Shown here one piece after another: positions 34,801 through 46,701 of a stretch of 64,000 bases of DNA (positions within the stretch are counted from its first letter, which is position 1; every line of letters begins with the position of its first letter). The position numbers and the translations under genes are program-made. The DNA is from Cristatella mucedo. Taxonomy: Eukaryota; Bryozoa; Phylactolaemata; Cristatellidae. The stretch covers positions 4,322,501-4,386,500 of the forward strand of contig WPIO01000026.1 in the NCBI GenBank assembly GCA_009760855.2. Reading direction: 5' to 3'. The notes under the pieces were generated by a model. The model saw only the letters and a program-made list of their open reading frames with translations, was not told the DNA's origin and did not search any database.

Positions 34801-36483
34801 TACAGCATAGATTGGTGCCAACGGTTCAACTGAGAAGTTGGACTGTGCTGTGATCCTAAAAAATTCAAACTATAAGCTGCCAACACAATGTATCGTGCTC
34901 TACACTTTTAAGGGTCAAGAAATCATTAGCCATGCTTTAGCATAGAATAGTAGTCAACACGTTTACCTTTACTCAACCTGTAAACGTTTTGTGGATTCCG
35001 GCCTAAGAACAACTCGTCTTATGTTTGTGATCCAGTCATTATGTTAGTGATATAGTTAATAAAGTACTACCGTCCGCTGCCATGGGGAGAAACGACTGAT
35101 TACGTGAAGAGGTATAACTGCTAAGAAGCATGTCTTCCTACAAGAATTATCCGCTCCAACATAAACTGAACTGTCTTGAGCTGGAACCATCAAATGAAAC
35201 CCAATGCTGAGAAGCGAACTGACTGCAGCGTGGTTTTCGTCAGAAATAGTACCTGTACTAGAAGGGCCATTTTTTTGACGGCCACATAAGTTTTCCTTTC
35301 AAGTCTTCAAACTTTCCAACTTGTAGCATGGCAAACGAGCAAACCAGCTAATACCTGCATACCAAGCATACGTTAGTTCTTATTTTCAGAGATCCGGTAT
35401 CGACGTCTGTCGTGGCCATCTTGCCCAACTTTGGAGAGTTCAAGAGGGAGCCTACAGTCGAACCGATCATCACCGACTGGATAGTTTGTTATTAATGTTG
35501 CAGCTTTAGTGTTAAAGCAATCCTAATTAAAGTTCCCTGGCTCCTTATAGAGCACCTTGTTGATTTTCAGCTGGAGCTTCACCCTTTAAGTACCCTTCAT
35601 TACCTGCTTCGGTTTACCAATGCAATTTTGTAATTAGCCTAAACGACATTATACTTCTTTATCAGACGATTTTGTCCTCAGCTCGGTATCTGGCTAACCC
35701 TAAAGCCTCGGACCCTGGGCAAAGATTTCGTATGATCCAAACTCTAAGCGATAAGTCCCGACTCCTTATATTACACCACCTCGCTTGGTGACAACTCGGA
35801 GACACATTAAATTCGCACTATCGTTGGCAGTATTTTCTGGGTTCTAATACATTTTGTAAATTTCCTTAAGCATCATTGCCTTTGGCATTGTCCGACTGGC
35901 TTACTGACTGGCTTCCTCGGCGGAAATGTTCAAGTTCTTTAAAAGAGTAGCTATTCCCTGAGACTTGCGGAATAATTACTCACCCTAAGTCGTAAAGAAT
36001 AGCATTCAATCGGCTATAACCTAATCACCAGTACAGTTAAAAAAATACTTTAAAGTGTTAAGCTTTGATTGTGCAAACTATTTCTAATGGGTTCACCATG
36101 GACTTCAGACAATATTGACAGCTGTACCGAAAACGTAACCATTCATTGCCGTCGTGATCTTTTCAATTAGTGCTAATAAAATTGTAACACATTCTAAAGG
36201 AATTAATTTTTAAATTAGAAAACCAGACCACAATTGTAATCTCGTTATATCCTATTGTAGCAAAACTGAGATTGTTTATAGAGTTTGACGGTGAGAAAAC
36301 GAGGCATTATATGGCTACTATTAGCTCGATTCAAGCTTGCTGTTATTCCACGATTGTCACTGACGCTTGAACTTAGCAAGTCTCAAAGCTAGTCATGAGA
36401 GAAGAGAAGTTTAATTTTCTTGCACTTTACATGGGATACTGCTGGTTACATGCAATAATGCCACTTTCCTTTGAACCACTGGT

Positions 36484-37747
36484 TCAGTAAATGTTTTCGG
36501 CCGTAGAAATGTAGTTGATTGTAAGCTGGGGTAGCGTGACAATCTTCGACCAGTTAAAGCAGTACTTGTCGAAGATCGGAGCGCTGACGATCCATTTTTT
36601 CACGCCAAATGACACCAGATAAACTTGTGCTTGATCAGGCCCTTTAGCTAGCAAAGCGCCTGAAAGGTCAAAATGATTACCATTAAAATTAATGCAAGGA
36701 CAAGTGAGTACATGCGAGGCCTGTATTTGTCATATTACCTGAGCCTCCCATACCAATTGTAATCCAAGATTGTGCCTGAGACAGTTCCGTAGTTCCAAAA
36801 GAGCATAGGTAGTAGTTTTACTATCGTAATCACTTGACAGGTCTAACTTGCCTACGCATTTGAATATATTTGCAAAGCTATGTATTTATTTATCTCGAAC
36901 CCTTGCTCAAGCAGTAAGAAAGTTTATGTTGTTGTATTTAAGCCGTGTTAACTCGGAAGTCCATTACGTAACTAGTTAGTACTGTACTTGACATTTTAGC
37001 ATAGTTGAATTTCCTATAGAATTAAATAAATTAATGTGGAAAACGTAATTCTGATAAACACGAATTAGTCCTTAGAAATATTTCGCATTTCATCAACTGA
37101 GAAAAAACGTAACGACTAAAGCAGCCAGCTATTTACGTTTTCTGATATTGGGATGCGACATCGTCGATTGATTGACCGTCTGCTTAAGTTCGAAGCCCGA
37201 ACACATTCATTGTACTTAAGTTGCAATGTCACCAGATAAAGGTTGACTACTTCTTCCCATTGACACGTTAACTTCCCGAACTCTGGTAGATTGAGCAACA
37301 TCTGGAAATTCGCACCAAATAGATACAGCAAAATAGGTGTTTACCATCCGCAATGTCGCTTCCAATTGCAATCTTTGTAGTTATTGAATCATCGGTCTTT
37401 ATGCAGTTCCATGAGCGAAAAAGGTTGTTGTAAGTACTTGGATTTGGGATCCATCTTAATAAACCATCAATCACAACATAAACCTTCGGCGAGCTCGACT
37501 CTTTGACGATTAGACCGTTCGATGAAAAATCGGGTCCTGGCGATGCTGACACGATCACCAAGCAGGTAGCTGAAACAGGTTGAATACGCAAATGCATTTG
37601 CCGAGAGGTGGTACGATAGAGATATCAGTTTCCTTAACAGGCGAGCAAACAATTTCATAGTAAACTCATTGGTTTATACCAACGGAGTATTTTAGAATAT
37701 AGTTGAGGAAGTGAATACTTACCAAGAAGTTTTGCTGCAAGTAGCAT
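36484..37747 (-). CDS. Three-exon gene for a 141-residue secreted two-module protein
   Basis: I do not recognise a named gene. Exons are 37747-37723, 37569-37345 and 36659-36484; introns are 153 and 685 bp. Donors are GTAAGT and GTAAAC, acceptors TTTCAG and TTTCAG, and all phases match, giving 141 codons and TGA. Residues 1-18 (MLLAAKLLATCLVIVSAS) look like a signal peptide, so secretion is likely. Two modules follow (about 27-80 and 84-134). Each has a VY(V/L)V strand (38-41, 96-99), (R/K)WI (47-49, 105-107), a P-x-(T/I)-(Y/F) phrase and a Trp (62, 120), at 58-residue spacing. I recall similar short WI-P modules from secreted proteins, but that is memory, not a search. A TATA-like CATAAATAA lies about 50 bp upstream (37795-37803), and it is conserved in the broken paralogue. 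That paralogue continues 24 residues further where this copy has TGA, so the C-terminus may be truncated. Confidence 0.6.
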
Positions 37748-37794
37748 AATTTCTTTAGAACTCTTCTGCTCGAAACTCCTTCTACCGTACGGAA

Positions 37795-37804
37795 TTATTT
37801 ATGC
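37795..37804 (-). promoter_or_regulatory. TATA-like element upstream of the secreted-protein gene
   Basis: In sense orientation the sequence reads GCATAAATAATT, about 48-56 bp before the proposed ATG. The same GCATAAATA stands before the ATG in the paralogous segment near 18350. This is a plausible core promoter, inferred only from sequence and position. Confidence 0.4.
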
Positions 37805-38004
37805 ATGCGGAATGGGAGGATATCAATTTTTTAATCTGACTTTACGAGAATGCATAGCGAAGGTATATACCAGGTCCGTTATATGCAGGCTCCATTCTTG
37901 GAATACTGAGGAATGAGTTCTCGTGCCCAAGCTTCCTATGGAATCAATGTCGTCCGTCCAGTCGTACGTCCGTAGATTTAGCCCTACGAAGCATTTTTAC
38001 TTTA

Positions 38005-38690
38005 TTGTTTTACGGTATTTCTTCCAAGCTTGAGGGTCTGCAGGTCCTCGTGTCTAACACTATATTGCGTGATTTGCAGCTGGGCATGCTCTTCTGGCCG
38101 GCAAAGTAACGAATGGTCGCAGTCGAACTTGCAAGGGCCGTGCCAGCCTCAATCATCCAGCACGACAGGCGGTTCCCGGAGCTACTGGACGATGATTCGT
38201 GTGCCTTCTTCGAAGTCTCACTGGGTCTCGGGCAGCCTGGGGCTGAAAGGCTACCGGCCTGCTCTTCCCTCTCTAGGCACAGTAACCTACTTCAAGTCAG
38301 GTTTTCTTCTCTTGGCGAAAGCTTGAGGCACTGCATAATATTCTCCTGCCATGGCTCGACTAACTTGGTCGGGTTCTGCTAGTGCCGAAGGCTGGCCCAC
38401 ACCAAGTCAAACAGTCTTTGACAGAGCTACAAAGCTTTTCCCGTGGTCCCATCAACTAGGAGTTGGCGTTTTTCCCGTTTTTGCCTGGGTCTGTGGTCGG
38501 GCTGGGCTCAGTGAGTTTCTTGACGAACGCCTCCATCCTACGTGCTGCCCAAGGCTGTCGTATGATGTGCTCACCCGACGTGTGGGTCTGTCAAGTCTGC
38601 CTTCACAAACCCGACCGAGCCGCGACCAGCGTGGAGAGCAGGCCATCGTGTGATGGCAAGCTGTCATCATCTGGCGGCGAGAAGAATCGC
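38005..38690 (+). repeat. Segment S, partial copy
   Basis: The stretch starts in the middle of S (AAGCTTGAGGGTCTGCAGG) directly after segment B. It follows the 27.95-28.61 kb copy, including CTTGACGAACGCCTCCATCC. The open frames on both strands differ between the two copies, so I do not call a gene. Confidence 0.7.
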
Positions 38691-39061
38691 TGCCTGTAAA
38701 ACTGGAAAGTCATTAAGAGTAAGTGAGTGCTTTCTAAAGTGAACTCGAAACCTAACGACTTTTTGGTGTGAATAAAGTAGCCAATATACTGCATCTCACG
38801 AAACAAAGAGATTGGAAAAAGCTAAGCTGAGTCGGAATAACAGTCAAGGTGTGAGTAAGAAGAACAATAATAATACGTTTGTCATACAGCTGGAGAGAAC
38901 TCAATCTCTGTCCAGACAATTTACACGTGCTGTAATGGAAGCTTGATCTAATAGTCATTGTTAGCTTCACCGTCTACCAGAGGGGTATGAAAAAAAATAA
39001 TTACCTTCTCTATATTTTCTAAGCTGAATTGGCCGGTTTTATTTTGACTTGGATACCTAGA
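38690..39061 (+). repeat. Segment J, copy 2 (empty site for LINE copy 7)
   Basis: This is the homologue of 28613-29000. It runs without interruption into segment X at AAAACCTTCAGGCATCC, showing the ancestral junction before LINE insertion. Confidence 0.75.
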
Positions 39062-41275
39062 AAACCTTCAGGCATCCAACGCTGGTACAAGTTACGACTG
39101 AATAGCTAGGGAAAGGATTTCAGAGCTTCCGCCAAGTAAGTACGTTGGCCAGTCAGTTTTGGTGGCTCCCACTTAATCAACTGAGGCTGGGTACAGTTTT
39201 TAAGCTCGGCTAAGGCGCTTGCTATGGCTTGCATCATCCACACCTAGCCGAAGCTCTTAACTTATTTCGGCCTCCCTGTGAAGTCAGGCTGCATACCATC
39301 TACTGATTAGCTGTTCTATTATTTGGTCTTTAGAAATTGTCTGACTAAGTTTTTGGCTCTCCTCGTCACAACGCTGTTGAAATCAACTCCAGGATACTTA
39401 GGTTACCACATCTGTTGTCCTGCTGCTGACTATGAAACGTGTTTTTTAGCTTACCTGGGCAGCTACTTCCATGCGAAGCACATTCTCATAACCCCCTAAA
39501 GGTGCTATGCATCTCACTTTTTCTTTGAAAGTGAGATCTTGAAATGGTGCATGTCTTTCGTAGCTGGTCTGCTGAGATCGGCTTAAGCTCTATGTTGGGC
39601 ATGTAGATGGCTGTCCAGCCCATCACTCACTTAGTATTTCTAAATTTGCAAGGTTACTGACAGCTATACTTTTGTGACATTTCAGACCCTGACAGAATGC
39701 ATTTGGCAATGCTGTATTCAGCGTTATTGCGATTGTTCTGCAGATGGGTAATCACTAGGGTAGCTTGGGCTCTCTTCATGTATAACTGGCTGCTGACTGT
39801 GGGTCGTCGACGGGCTCTTCGAGCCAGGGCCGGCAGTTTAGTGAGTCATCCACTCAGTGGGGAATGTCGTCAGTAGCTTAGTCTTGGCGCCACTGCACCT
39901 GCATTGCAGTGACTTGCATCAGCTGTGGATGGTGATTGAGTGATATGGTTCGGCGAACACCACATCTGCGGCTACTGCAGGGCATTGTTAAGAGAGCATG
40001 CGAATTCCTTCCTTGTTAATCCAACACTGTGCAAGCCTTTCTACTGGCCGCCAGGCTTAAGTAAACACACGTTGGTTGCTCTTTCTGCCACTGCCGGACT
40101 ATAAGGGCCACACTAAAATTGTAAAGGCCATATTGCTTTTCAAAATAGAAATCAGTGAAAATCCACCTCAGAATGAAGGCCGCCATGTACACTGCTTTTG
40201 ACATTCACCAAGGTTCCTTTGCTGGCCGTGAGCAGCCTAGTGATTTTGAAACATGTGCAAGCTTGTGCAAGTGACTGCCAAAAGCTATTCTGGTCGGACC
40301 CTCGATTTCTTCCTACTACCTTATCAGCTACTATGGTGATGAATTCCAAACGGCGCTTTCAGCGTATCGTTCATAGATTGCTTGGCTAACCAGTTGACAG
40401 GGCAAACGTCGGATACAGAGAGATTCTTACTTCCTAGTTAAAGAAGCAATGCTGTGACATAGAGAATAACGACAACGTCGCATATAATGATATCCTGAAA
40501 CGTCTTAATAGCTTATAAAGCAAAAGTTTCTTACCAATCACAAAGAAATTGTCCAATGAAATGTTTACACTTATTATTAAAAACCTGTGATACAGCTTAT
40601 ATGAGTTGGCAATTACACACAATTCTCACGAGCTCTACTTGCAATGGGCTTTGAAAACGAACATTTGAGTTGTCTATAATTCAAATATTTCTATAATACC
40701 TCTAATATTCTCGTCATGATAAAAACAGCAAAGCTAAATTAATTCCTGGCTCCTCATTCAAAAGTCTATCAAATCAACACTTGGTATACCCATGTAACGT
40801 CAGTCATTTCCACTGAAGCAGTCGCTCAAATAAAGTCCAGAGAGAAGTTACCTCCCGATCCCAGTTGCCTGGGGCAGTACAGACTACCTGTACAGTCAGT
40901 TGCATTCCCAAATTGTTGCATTTTGGACGCCAACGGGAAATCTCGCAAATAGAACTGCTGCAAAAACAATAGAAAACCCATAGAATATATAGCTCAAAAT
41001 CACCAAGCTGTGCCAACAACCTTCCTCTAATTTGGCTGCCGAGAAATTTTATTAAACTCACAGGCACAGCCACGAACACTGTGATGATTTGTTACTAACA
41101 GCACCGATAACCTGTCACCAAATATTTCGGAAATCCTTATTTAAAAAGCTGCTGACCAATTTTATGCAGCAGTAGAGTGTATATGTTTGTGCATCGACAG
41201 CACAACAGTTTGGGCTACACAGTTTTTCGCTGAACCACTAGTGTGTGATATGCTGCTCTGTAAAACGCAAAACGA
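39062..41275 (+). repeat. Segment X, full copy
   Basis: The segment is the direct homologue of 30404-32600. It keeps minus-strand open stretches at 41079-40804 (FVAVPVSLIKFLGSQIRG) and 40349-40152 (EFITIVADKVVG ... KSSVHGGLHSEVDFH). The second is partly conserved in the other X copies. A gene is possible but no full exon model can be supported. Confidence 0.7.
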
Positions 41276-42790
41276 TTTTCCCGAGCTACGTTTATATCTT
41301 TAGACGGCAGTGCCTATTGTGGGGTGGCAACCGACCAGTAAAGTGACCTTTTGATCGATAACATCATGAGGGCCAGCATAAAAGTGTAATTGTTATACCT
41401 ACTAATGAAAATCAGTTAAGCATATTTTTTAGACGTCAGGCGATCCATGTAAGTAGCTGTCGAATCAATTTATTGGCATTTCCCAGCACCTCTCAGGGTC
41501 CAAATTTCAATCGAGGAACCGTACGAGGAAATTCGTAAGTTTCAATTTCCCGAGCGCCGTATGAATAGCTCTTGACTTTTACAATTTATATCCTCAGTCT
41601 TGTCATCTTCAAAACTAAGCACAGTATGTGTTTTTACTTTCACTCCTAGGATACAAAGCTCTATCTATTCTGTGATCCATTCCAACCTTATAAAACCAAC
41701 TAGTCAAACCGCTTCTTGATACACAGCTTAACATTCAAGAGTAGGCCCGGCCACGTTTCTGAACTATATTGACGACAACTGGAAGTGACTAGCTAACGAC
41801 GAAACTATTAACGGCCGAAATTCAAAAAAATACCAGTTTAAAGTTACCGGAAAATAGATTTTGCCTATAATCTAATACCCGTCCATGCATCCTCTCCGGA
41901 AGAGACCTGTCACTAATCGCTCAAACGTGCTCCGAAGTCAAAACTGCCTAAAACTTGTTAACGTTGCAAACCATTTAGGCCTATTTAGAAAAGGATACTA
42001 TAGAAAATGCTGACTACTCAATGCAATACCTGCCCAGAGTTCTCTAGCTCAGGACATCATTGGGCATACGTAATGAGGCTATTGCAGTTCTTCGCAAACA
42101 GTTCATATAGGCTTAGCTTTCGTTAAAATTCCAGTCACTAATTAAATTAATTATTCCCTAGTCATACTACCACAATCGGTCGATAAAGCGAAATCAAGCT
42201 ACTTTCACTCACTTTTATTTTCACTTGGTTCTCCTCTTCCTGGTAATCTATCAAAGCTGCTCTCTAATCAGGCTAGGAATAGTAGCTCCAGCTCTTCTAC
42301 TTCAATTCAATTAGCAGTATGTCTAACCAACCTCTAATTCGATGGACATAGTATTAGTAGCTCATATGCTCGCAAAGCCTGAAACTCTATCCTGACTGAC
42401 ATTCCCGACCTCTCCTGGCTTGACAAGATCGAAAATAAGCTGTACAAGTATATGTTTCTACAGCATGTGCTTAGTCCTTTAAAGTGTCTTTAGCTTGCTG
42501 ACAGTAGGCAGCTTGACAATGCTTCCATGGAGGTAATTAGTTTAGAGGATATGCAAAGTGCATTTGAAGTGATCGGGTTTTTATTGTCTGTGCTTTACAA
42601 TAAAAATATATTCATAATATTATCCTCGATGGTACATTTAACCTGATTTGACTGTTAAAGATCTTCCCAATCTGATGTTCATGAGCACAGATCACTTTCT
42701 TGCTCTGTGAGCTCTATTTAGACGTTGTTATGGTGCTTAACGTTGAATACTACTCTGATGCTTGATATTCTTGCATGGTTCAAATTTGCA
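41275..42790 (+). repeat. Segment A, direct copy
   Basis: The stretch matches the other A copies from GATCGATAACATCATGAGGG through AGGCTAGGAATAGTAGC to the GCTTGATATTCTTGCATGG end, followed by a long TA tract. Confidence 0.75.
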
Positions 42791-42793
42791 TGG

Positions 42794-42930
<137 letters not shown>

Positions 42931-42944
42931 GTTTATATTTCATC

Positions 42945-44445
42945 ACGCTTTGAATTTTCTGCTTTTATAACGACAATAATATTAGAGATATTCTAGAAAT
43001 ATTTGAGCTATATAATAATCGCACGTTTGTTTTCAATGCCCGTTGTAAGTTGGTTCGTGAGAATTGTGTGCAATAGCCAACTCATAATAGCGGTAGCACA
43101 TGTTCTTCATAGTAAATGTAATCACAGCAATAAAATATTTATTTGCTATTTGTTAGGAACTTGTGCATGATAAGCTACTGAAACTTTTCTATGTGGAGCA
43201 AGATATGATGTTGCCGTCATTCTGAATCTCACAGTAGTGCTTCTTCTGCTGGTAAGTAGGAATCTCCCAGTATGCGACGATCGCTCTGTCGACTGGTTGG
43301 CCAAGAAATCTATGAACGATATGTAAAAGATTCGTTTAGAATTCACCCCAATTGTAGCTGATGCGGTAGTAGGAGAAAATCAGGGGGCAGAAGAAGTATA
43401 GCATCTTGCAGACACTAGTTTGGTCTAGACGTTGTAAAATCGCTGATCTGCACCCAGCCAGTGAAGAACAGTTTATGGAAGACACAAAAGGTGTGCAAGG
43501 CTACCTGCCTTTCTGAGGTGGATTTTCACTGTTTCTAATTGGAAAAGCAATTCGGCATCTAGAAATCTACCCAGGCACTTATAGCCCAGCAATAGCAGAA
43601 GGAGCGACCAATTTGTGTCTATCTTTTGCCTGGCAACCAGGAGAAAGGCTTGCAAAGTGATGGTTTCCAACGGAAGGAACGTGTATGCCCTCTTAACAAT
43701 GCTCTGCAGTAGCCACAGATCTGCGGTTCACCGAAATAAATCACCCAATCAACATCCACCAGCTGGTGCAAGTCACTGCAATGCAGGTGCAGTGGCTTCT
43801 AGACTTAGCTGATGACGACGTTAACCACTGAGTGGATGACTCACTGGACAGCCGATACTGGCTCAAAGTGCCAGTCGACGACGGTAGATATACGCCAGCT
43901 TGCTATCTCATTTTCAATGAAACAGCCAGATGCATAGCACCTGTAGGGGGTGTATGAGAATGTAAGCCGCACGGAAGTAGCTGCTCAGGTAAGCTAAAAA
44001 AACATGTTTCACAGTCGGCAGAAGGCCATTAGATGTGGTCACCTAAGTATTCGGGAGTGTATTTCGATAGCTTCGTGACGAGGAGAGCTAAAATCCTAGT
44101 TACACAATTTCTAAAGACCAAATAATGGAACGGCTAATTTATAGATGGTATGCAGCCTGACTTCACTAGGACCATGAAAGACATAGCAATGTTTGGCTAG
44201 GTGTGGATGGTGTCTGCCATAGCGAGCCACGTGGCCGAGCTTAAGAACTTTACCCTGTCTCAGTTGATTAACCGGGAGCCGAAAAAACTATCCTGCTTAC
44301 AAATATACTTGGTGGCAGCTCCGGAATCCATTCCCGATGTGCAGCTATAATTTGTACCATCATCGGAGGCCTCAAGGCGCTTTCGGTAGCACGGTCAAAA
44401 CAAAACCTGACAATTCAGCTATGAAAATACAGAGAAGCTAATAAT
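42945..44445 (-). repeat. Segment X and J edge, inverted copy
   Basis: The reverse complement follows 40740 down to about 39000. Landmarks are the GACTGGTTGGCCAA and GCTGATGCGGTAGTAGG phrases, the reverse of CTGCAATGCAGGTGCAGTGG near 43780, and the reverse of GGTGCTATGCATCTC near 43930. A gap corresponds to about 39600-39760. It forms a long inverted repeat with the X copy at 39062-40740. Confidence 0.7.
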
Positions 44446-45440
44446 ATGTTTTTACTAGCCGCTCTGGTAGGCCATCATTGTTGATAGATTAGGGTAGGTC
44501 ACGTGCACCTACCGTGGAGGCTGCCTTCCTAGTAACACCAGCAAAATTAAAGCAGTCTTTAAATATTACTCCTAAATTCTAAGCACTCCCAGACCAGCAT
44601 GCGCATAATAATGCACTGCACCAAAACTGATAAAAACTGCTTTCTTGGTGAATTCGTCATGGTCTATTAGCTGAATTGGTATCCAACCAAAGTACTTGCT
44701 TTTACCCCACAAGTTGTGGTTTGTGGAGCTAACTTCCATGTTCACCAGAAAATTTCATTGTCTCACAAGAAACTTGTTGTCTACCTCTTAAGTCCCAAAT
44801 ACCGGGTTGTGAGATCGTCGGAAAAGCTTCAGGAATCATCAAACAAAAAATGTAAAGCTCATAGGGACCCTCGAAAACGCACAGTCTTGTGGTAAGTAAG
44901 CGTGAAGCATGAAGCATGGAGAAGTTTTTGGAAGCTAAAGCATAATTAGTTTCTTTGGGAACTGAGGTAGTGGCAGCGGCACTTGAACTGTGGCTTGACT
45001 GCTGAAAGCCTAGTGGTTGAGGTGTTTGACAACATCGGCGGAATTCCCTAGTGTTTTCGTTGAATGTGGATTTAATTAATTGCCTGCGTCATCTAAAAGG
45101 AGATATGGGGCGAATTATATGTGTCTTATATATTAGCATTCCTGATTAATTAATGCAAGCTTCGTCTCAGAGGCACGGCACGTTTTATACTCGACCGAAC
45201 TAGCAGACAAGATTGCACTCGCTAATTGCCCTTTCCTTGCCTTTGCTTATAAGTACCCTTATAGAAATATTTCAAAATAATAGTTCGGGCATAATTAAAA
45301 GCAGCTCTATAGTCAATCACGATATTTTTTTCGGGAACCCGAATTTTTAATATACAATTCCAGCGACACCTTTGCTTACTATGTTACAGAGCAATCACAA
45401 CGATGGCAAACGCGAATGCTGTAACTTTCATTTTCTCAAT
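44446..45440. other. Unassigned stretch; possible old LINE trace
   Basis: No gene is recognised. On the minus strand near 44585-44470, NLGVIFKD followed by FNFAGVTRKAASTVGA faintly recalls the NLGVIFQSDLS region of LINE ORF2, but stops follow at once. The rest is AT-rich. Confidence 0.3.
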
Positions 45441-45700
45441 CATAATACATTTAAAAAGCATACTGAAAGACCTAAATCTCTTTCTAGACACTTTACAGAC
45501 GCTACATAGTAAGCAGTACTAAATGATAGGTGGTAACAACAACAAGCAGCAGGCAGAATGTAGACACGTGCATGCACACGAAGGACGAAGTCCAAAGACC
45601 CACCAAATGCTGGAATAATGATAATACTACATTTTGTATAGCACCCTCAGAGAAAATAATCTCTTTCTAGGTACTTTACACGCACGTAATCTGACGGAAG
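45440..45700 (-). mobile_element. Two LINE 3'-end stubs
   Basis: Two short pieces in the same orientation carry the 3' tail of the main LINE: GACCTAAATCTCTTTCTAGAC near 45470-45490, then GAAAATAATCTCTTTCTAGG near 45652-45671. The first extends to GACGAAGTCCAAAGACCCACC, which corresponds to the end of ORF2 and start of the 3' UTR. Both are severely truncated insertions. Confidence 0.6.
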
Positions 45701-46480
45701 CTGAGCGCGGCGGCACTTATCAGTGATCGGCTTGACGAACATGCCCAGAACAGCTTAAAAATCTTTTACAGAGCGTTTACTACAGTTCTCTTAAGTACCT
45801 GCCTTGAAAAATCAGCTCAGCGTAGTAAATTAATATCCGCGTGTAGAATTTTTAGAGCATTTTTAAGCGTTTTCCTTAAAATTAAATATATACTTAATCG
45901 GGCATCTGGAACTAAAATGAAAGAATGGGGCTTAAACTTCTATGTGTACTAACTTTTCTAACAATCGTAATTCAAGTTGCTTTAGTAGCTGTGAAATTTA
46001 AGTGCATTGAGCTTTTGATTAATATCGTACTTGGAATCATCCGCTACTCAATAACTTCATGGTCAACAGGTTCAGTAATTTCTATTGGGTTGCACGCTTG
46101 GTTTATACCCGTTGTGATATTTGAAGTTCTACTTGGACAGCACAGCTAAGGGGTGTGCAAAGCCACGTATGTAAGGGGAAATAATTTACTAGTATGCTTA
46201 TGGAGCTGACATCTATGCTCCCATGGTTAAAATTAAACAGTGACAGTACACTAAATAAGAGCTGGCAAAGAGCAAGCAGATGTGAAGAATCTTTTTTGAT
46301 AAGTGCAATAACTAAGAAACGTAAGTACACGCTGTGAAAACTAGCACAGTAATACCTCGGTTTTTTTAATCCGCTCCATGAAACATCCAAGGAGAAAACA
46401 TTCAAAAAGAGATTTCCTTAAAGATACTTTAGCAAAAGAATTTTCAAAAGCTCTTGGAAAACCAATCAAAGAGTAATGCA
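45701..46480. other. AT-rich flank of the MULE
   Basis: No supported gene. A hydrophobic 74-codon frame at 45925-46149 begins MGLKLLCVLTFLTIVIQVAL. It has no homologue in the window and no splice context. Confidence 0.3.
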
Positions 46481-46488
46481 GTTTCAGC
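46481..46488. repeat. Left target-site duplication of the MULE
   Basis: GTTTCAGC before the left terminus pairs with GTTTCAGA at 48632-48639, 7 of 8 identical. A length of 8-10 bp is usual for Mutator-like elements. Confidence 0.6.
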
Positions 46489-46701
46489 GTGACAGGACAA
46501 AATGTCCTAGCCCAAAATGTCCCGGACATAATGTCCCTGACAAAATGTCCCCATACAAAAATGTTCCGGACAAAATGTCCCCACATGTGATATAAGATTA
46601 GCAATATTAATGTTATTTTGAACAGATTTTATTAAAAGCAAGAGGGAAATAAATATAAAAGAATATGAAGTTATATCCAGTTATTTGGAGACAGTCTCTT
46701 C

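Larger units (their letters stand above)
34015..38003 (+). repeat. Segment B, copy 2 (~4 kb)
   Basis: This is a direct repeat of 14716-18545, with about 320 bp extra at 35270-35600 and about 330 bp missing near 34806. It replaces the A-end, microsatellite and first part of S in this unit. It contains the intact minus-strand three-exon gene described separately. Confidence 0.8.

Noticed and set aside
45925-46149. 74-residue hydrophobic frame as a small membrane protein
   Set aside because: AT-rich DNA readily gives hydrophobic frames. There is no conserved copy, promoter or splice context, so I did not call it a gene.
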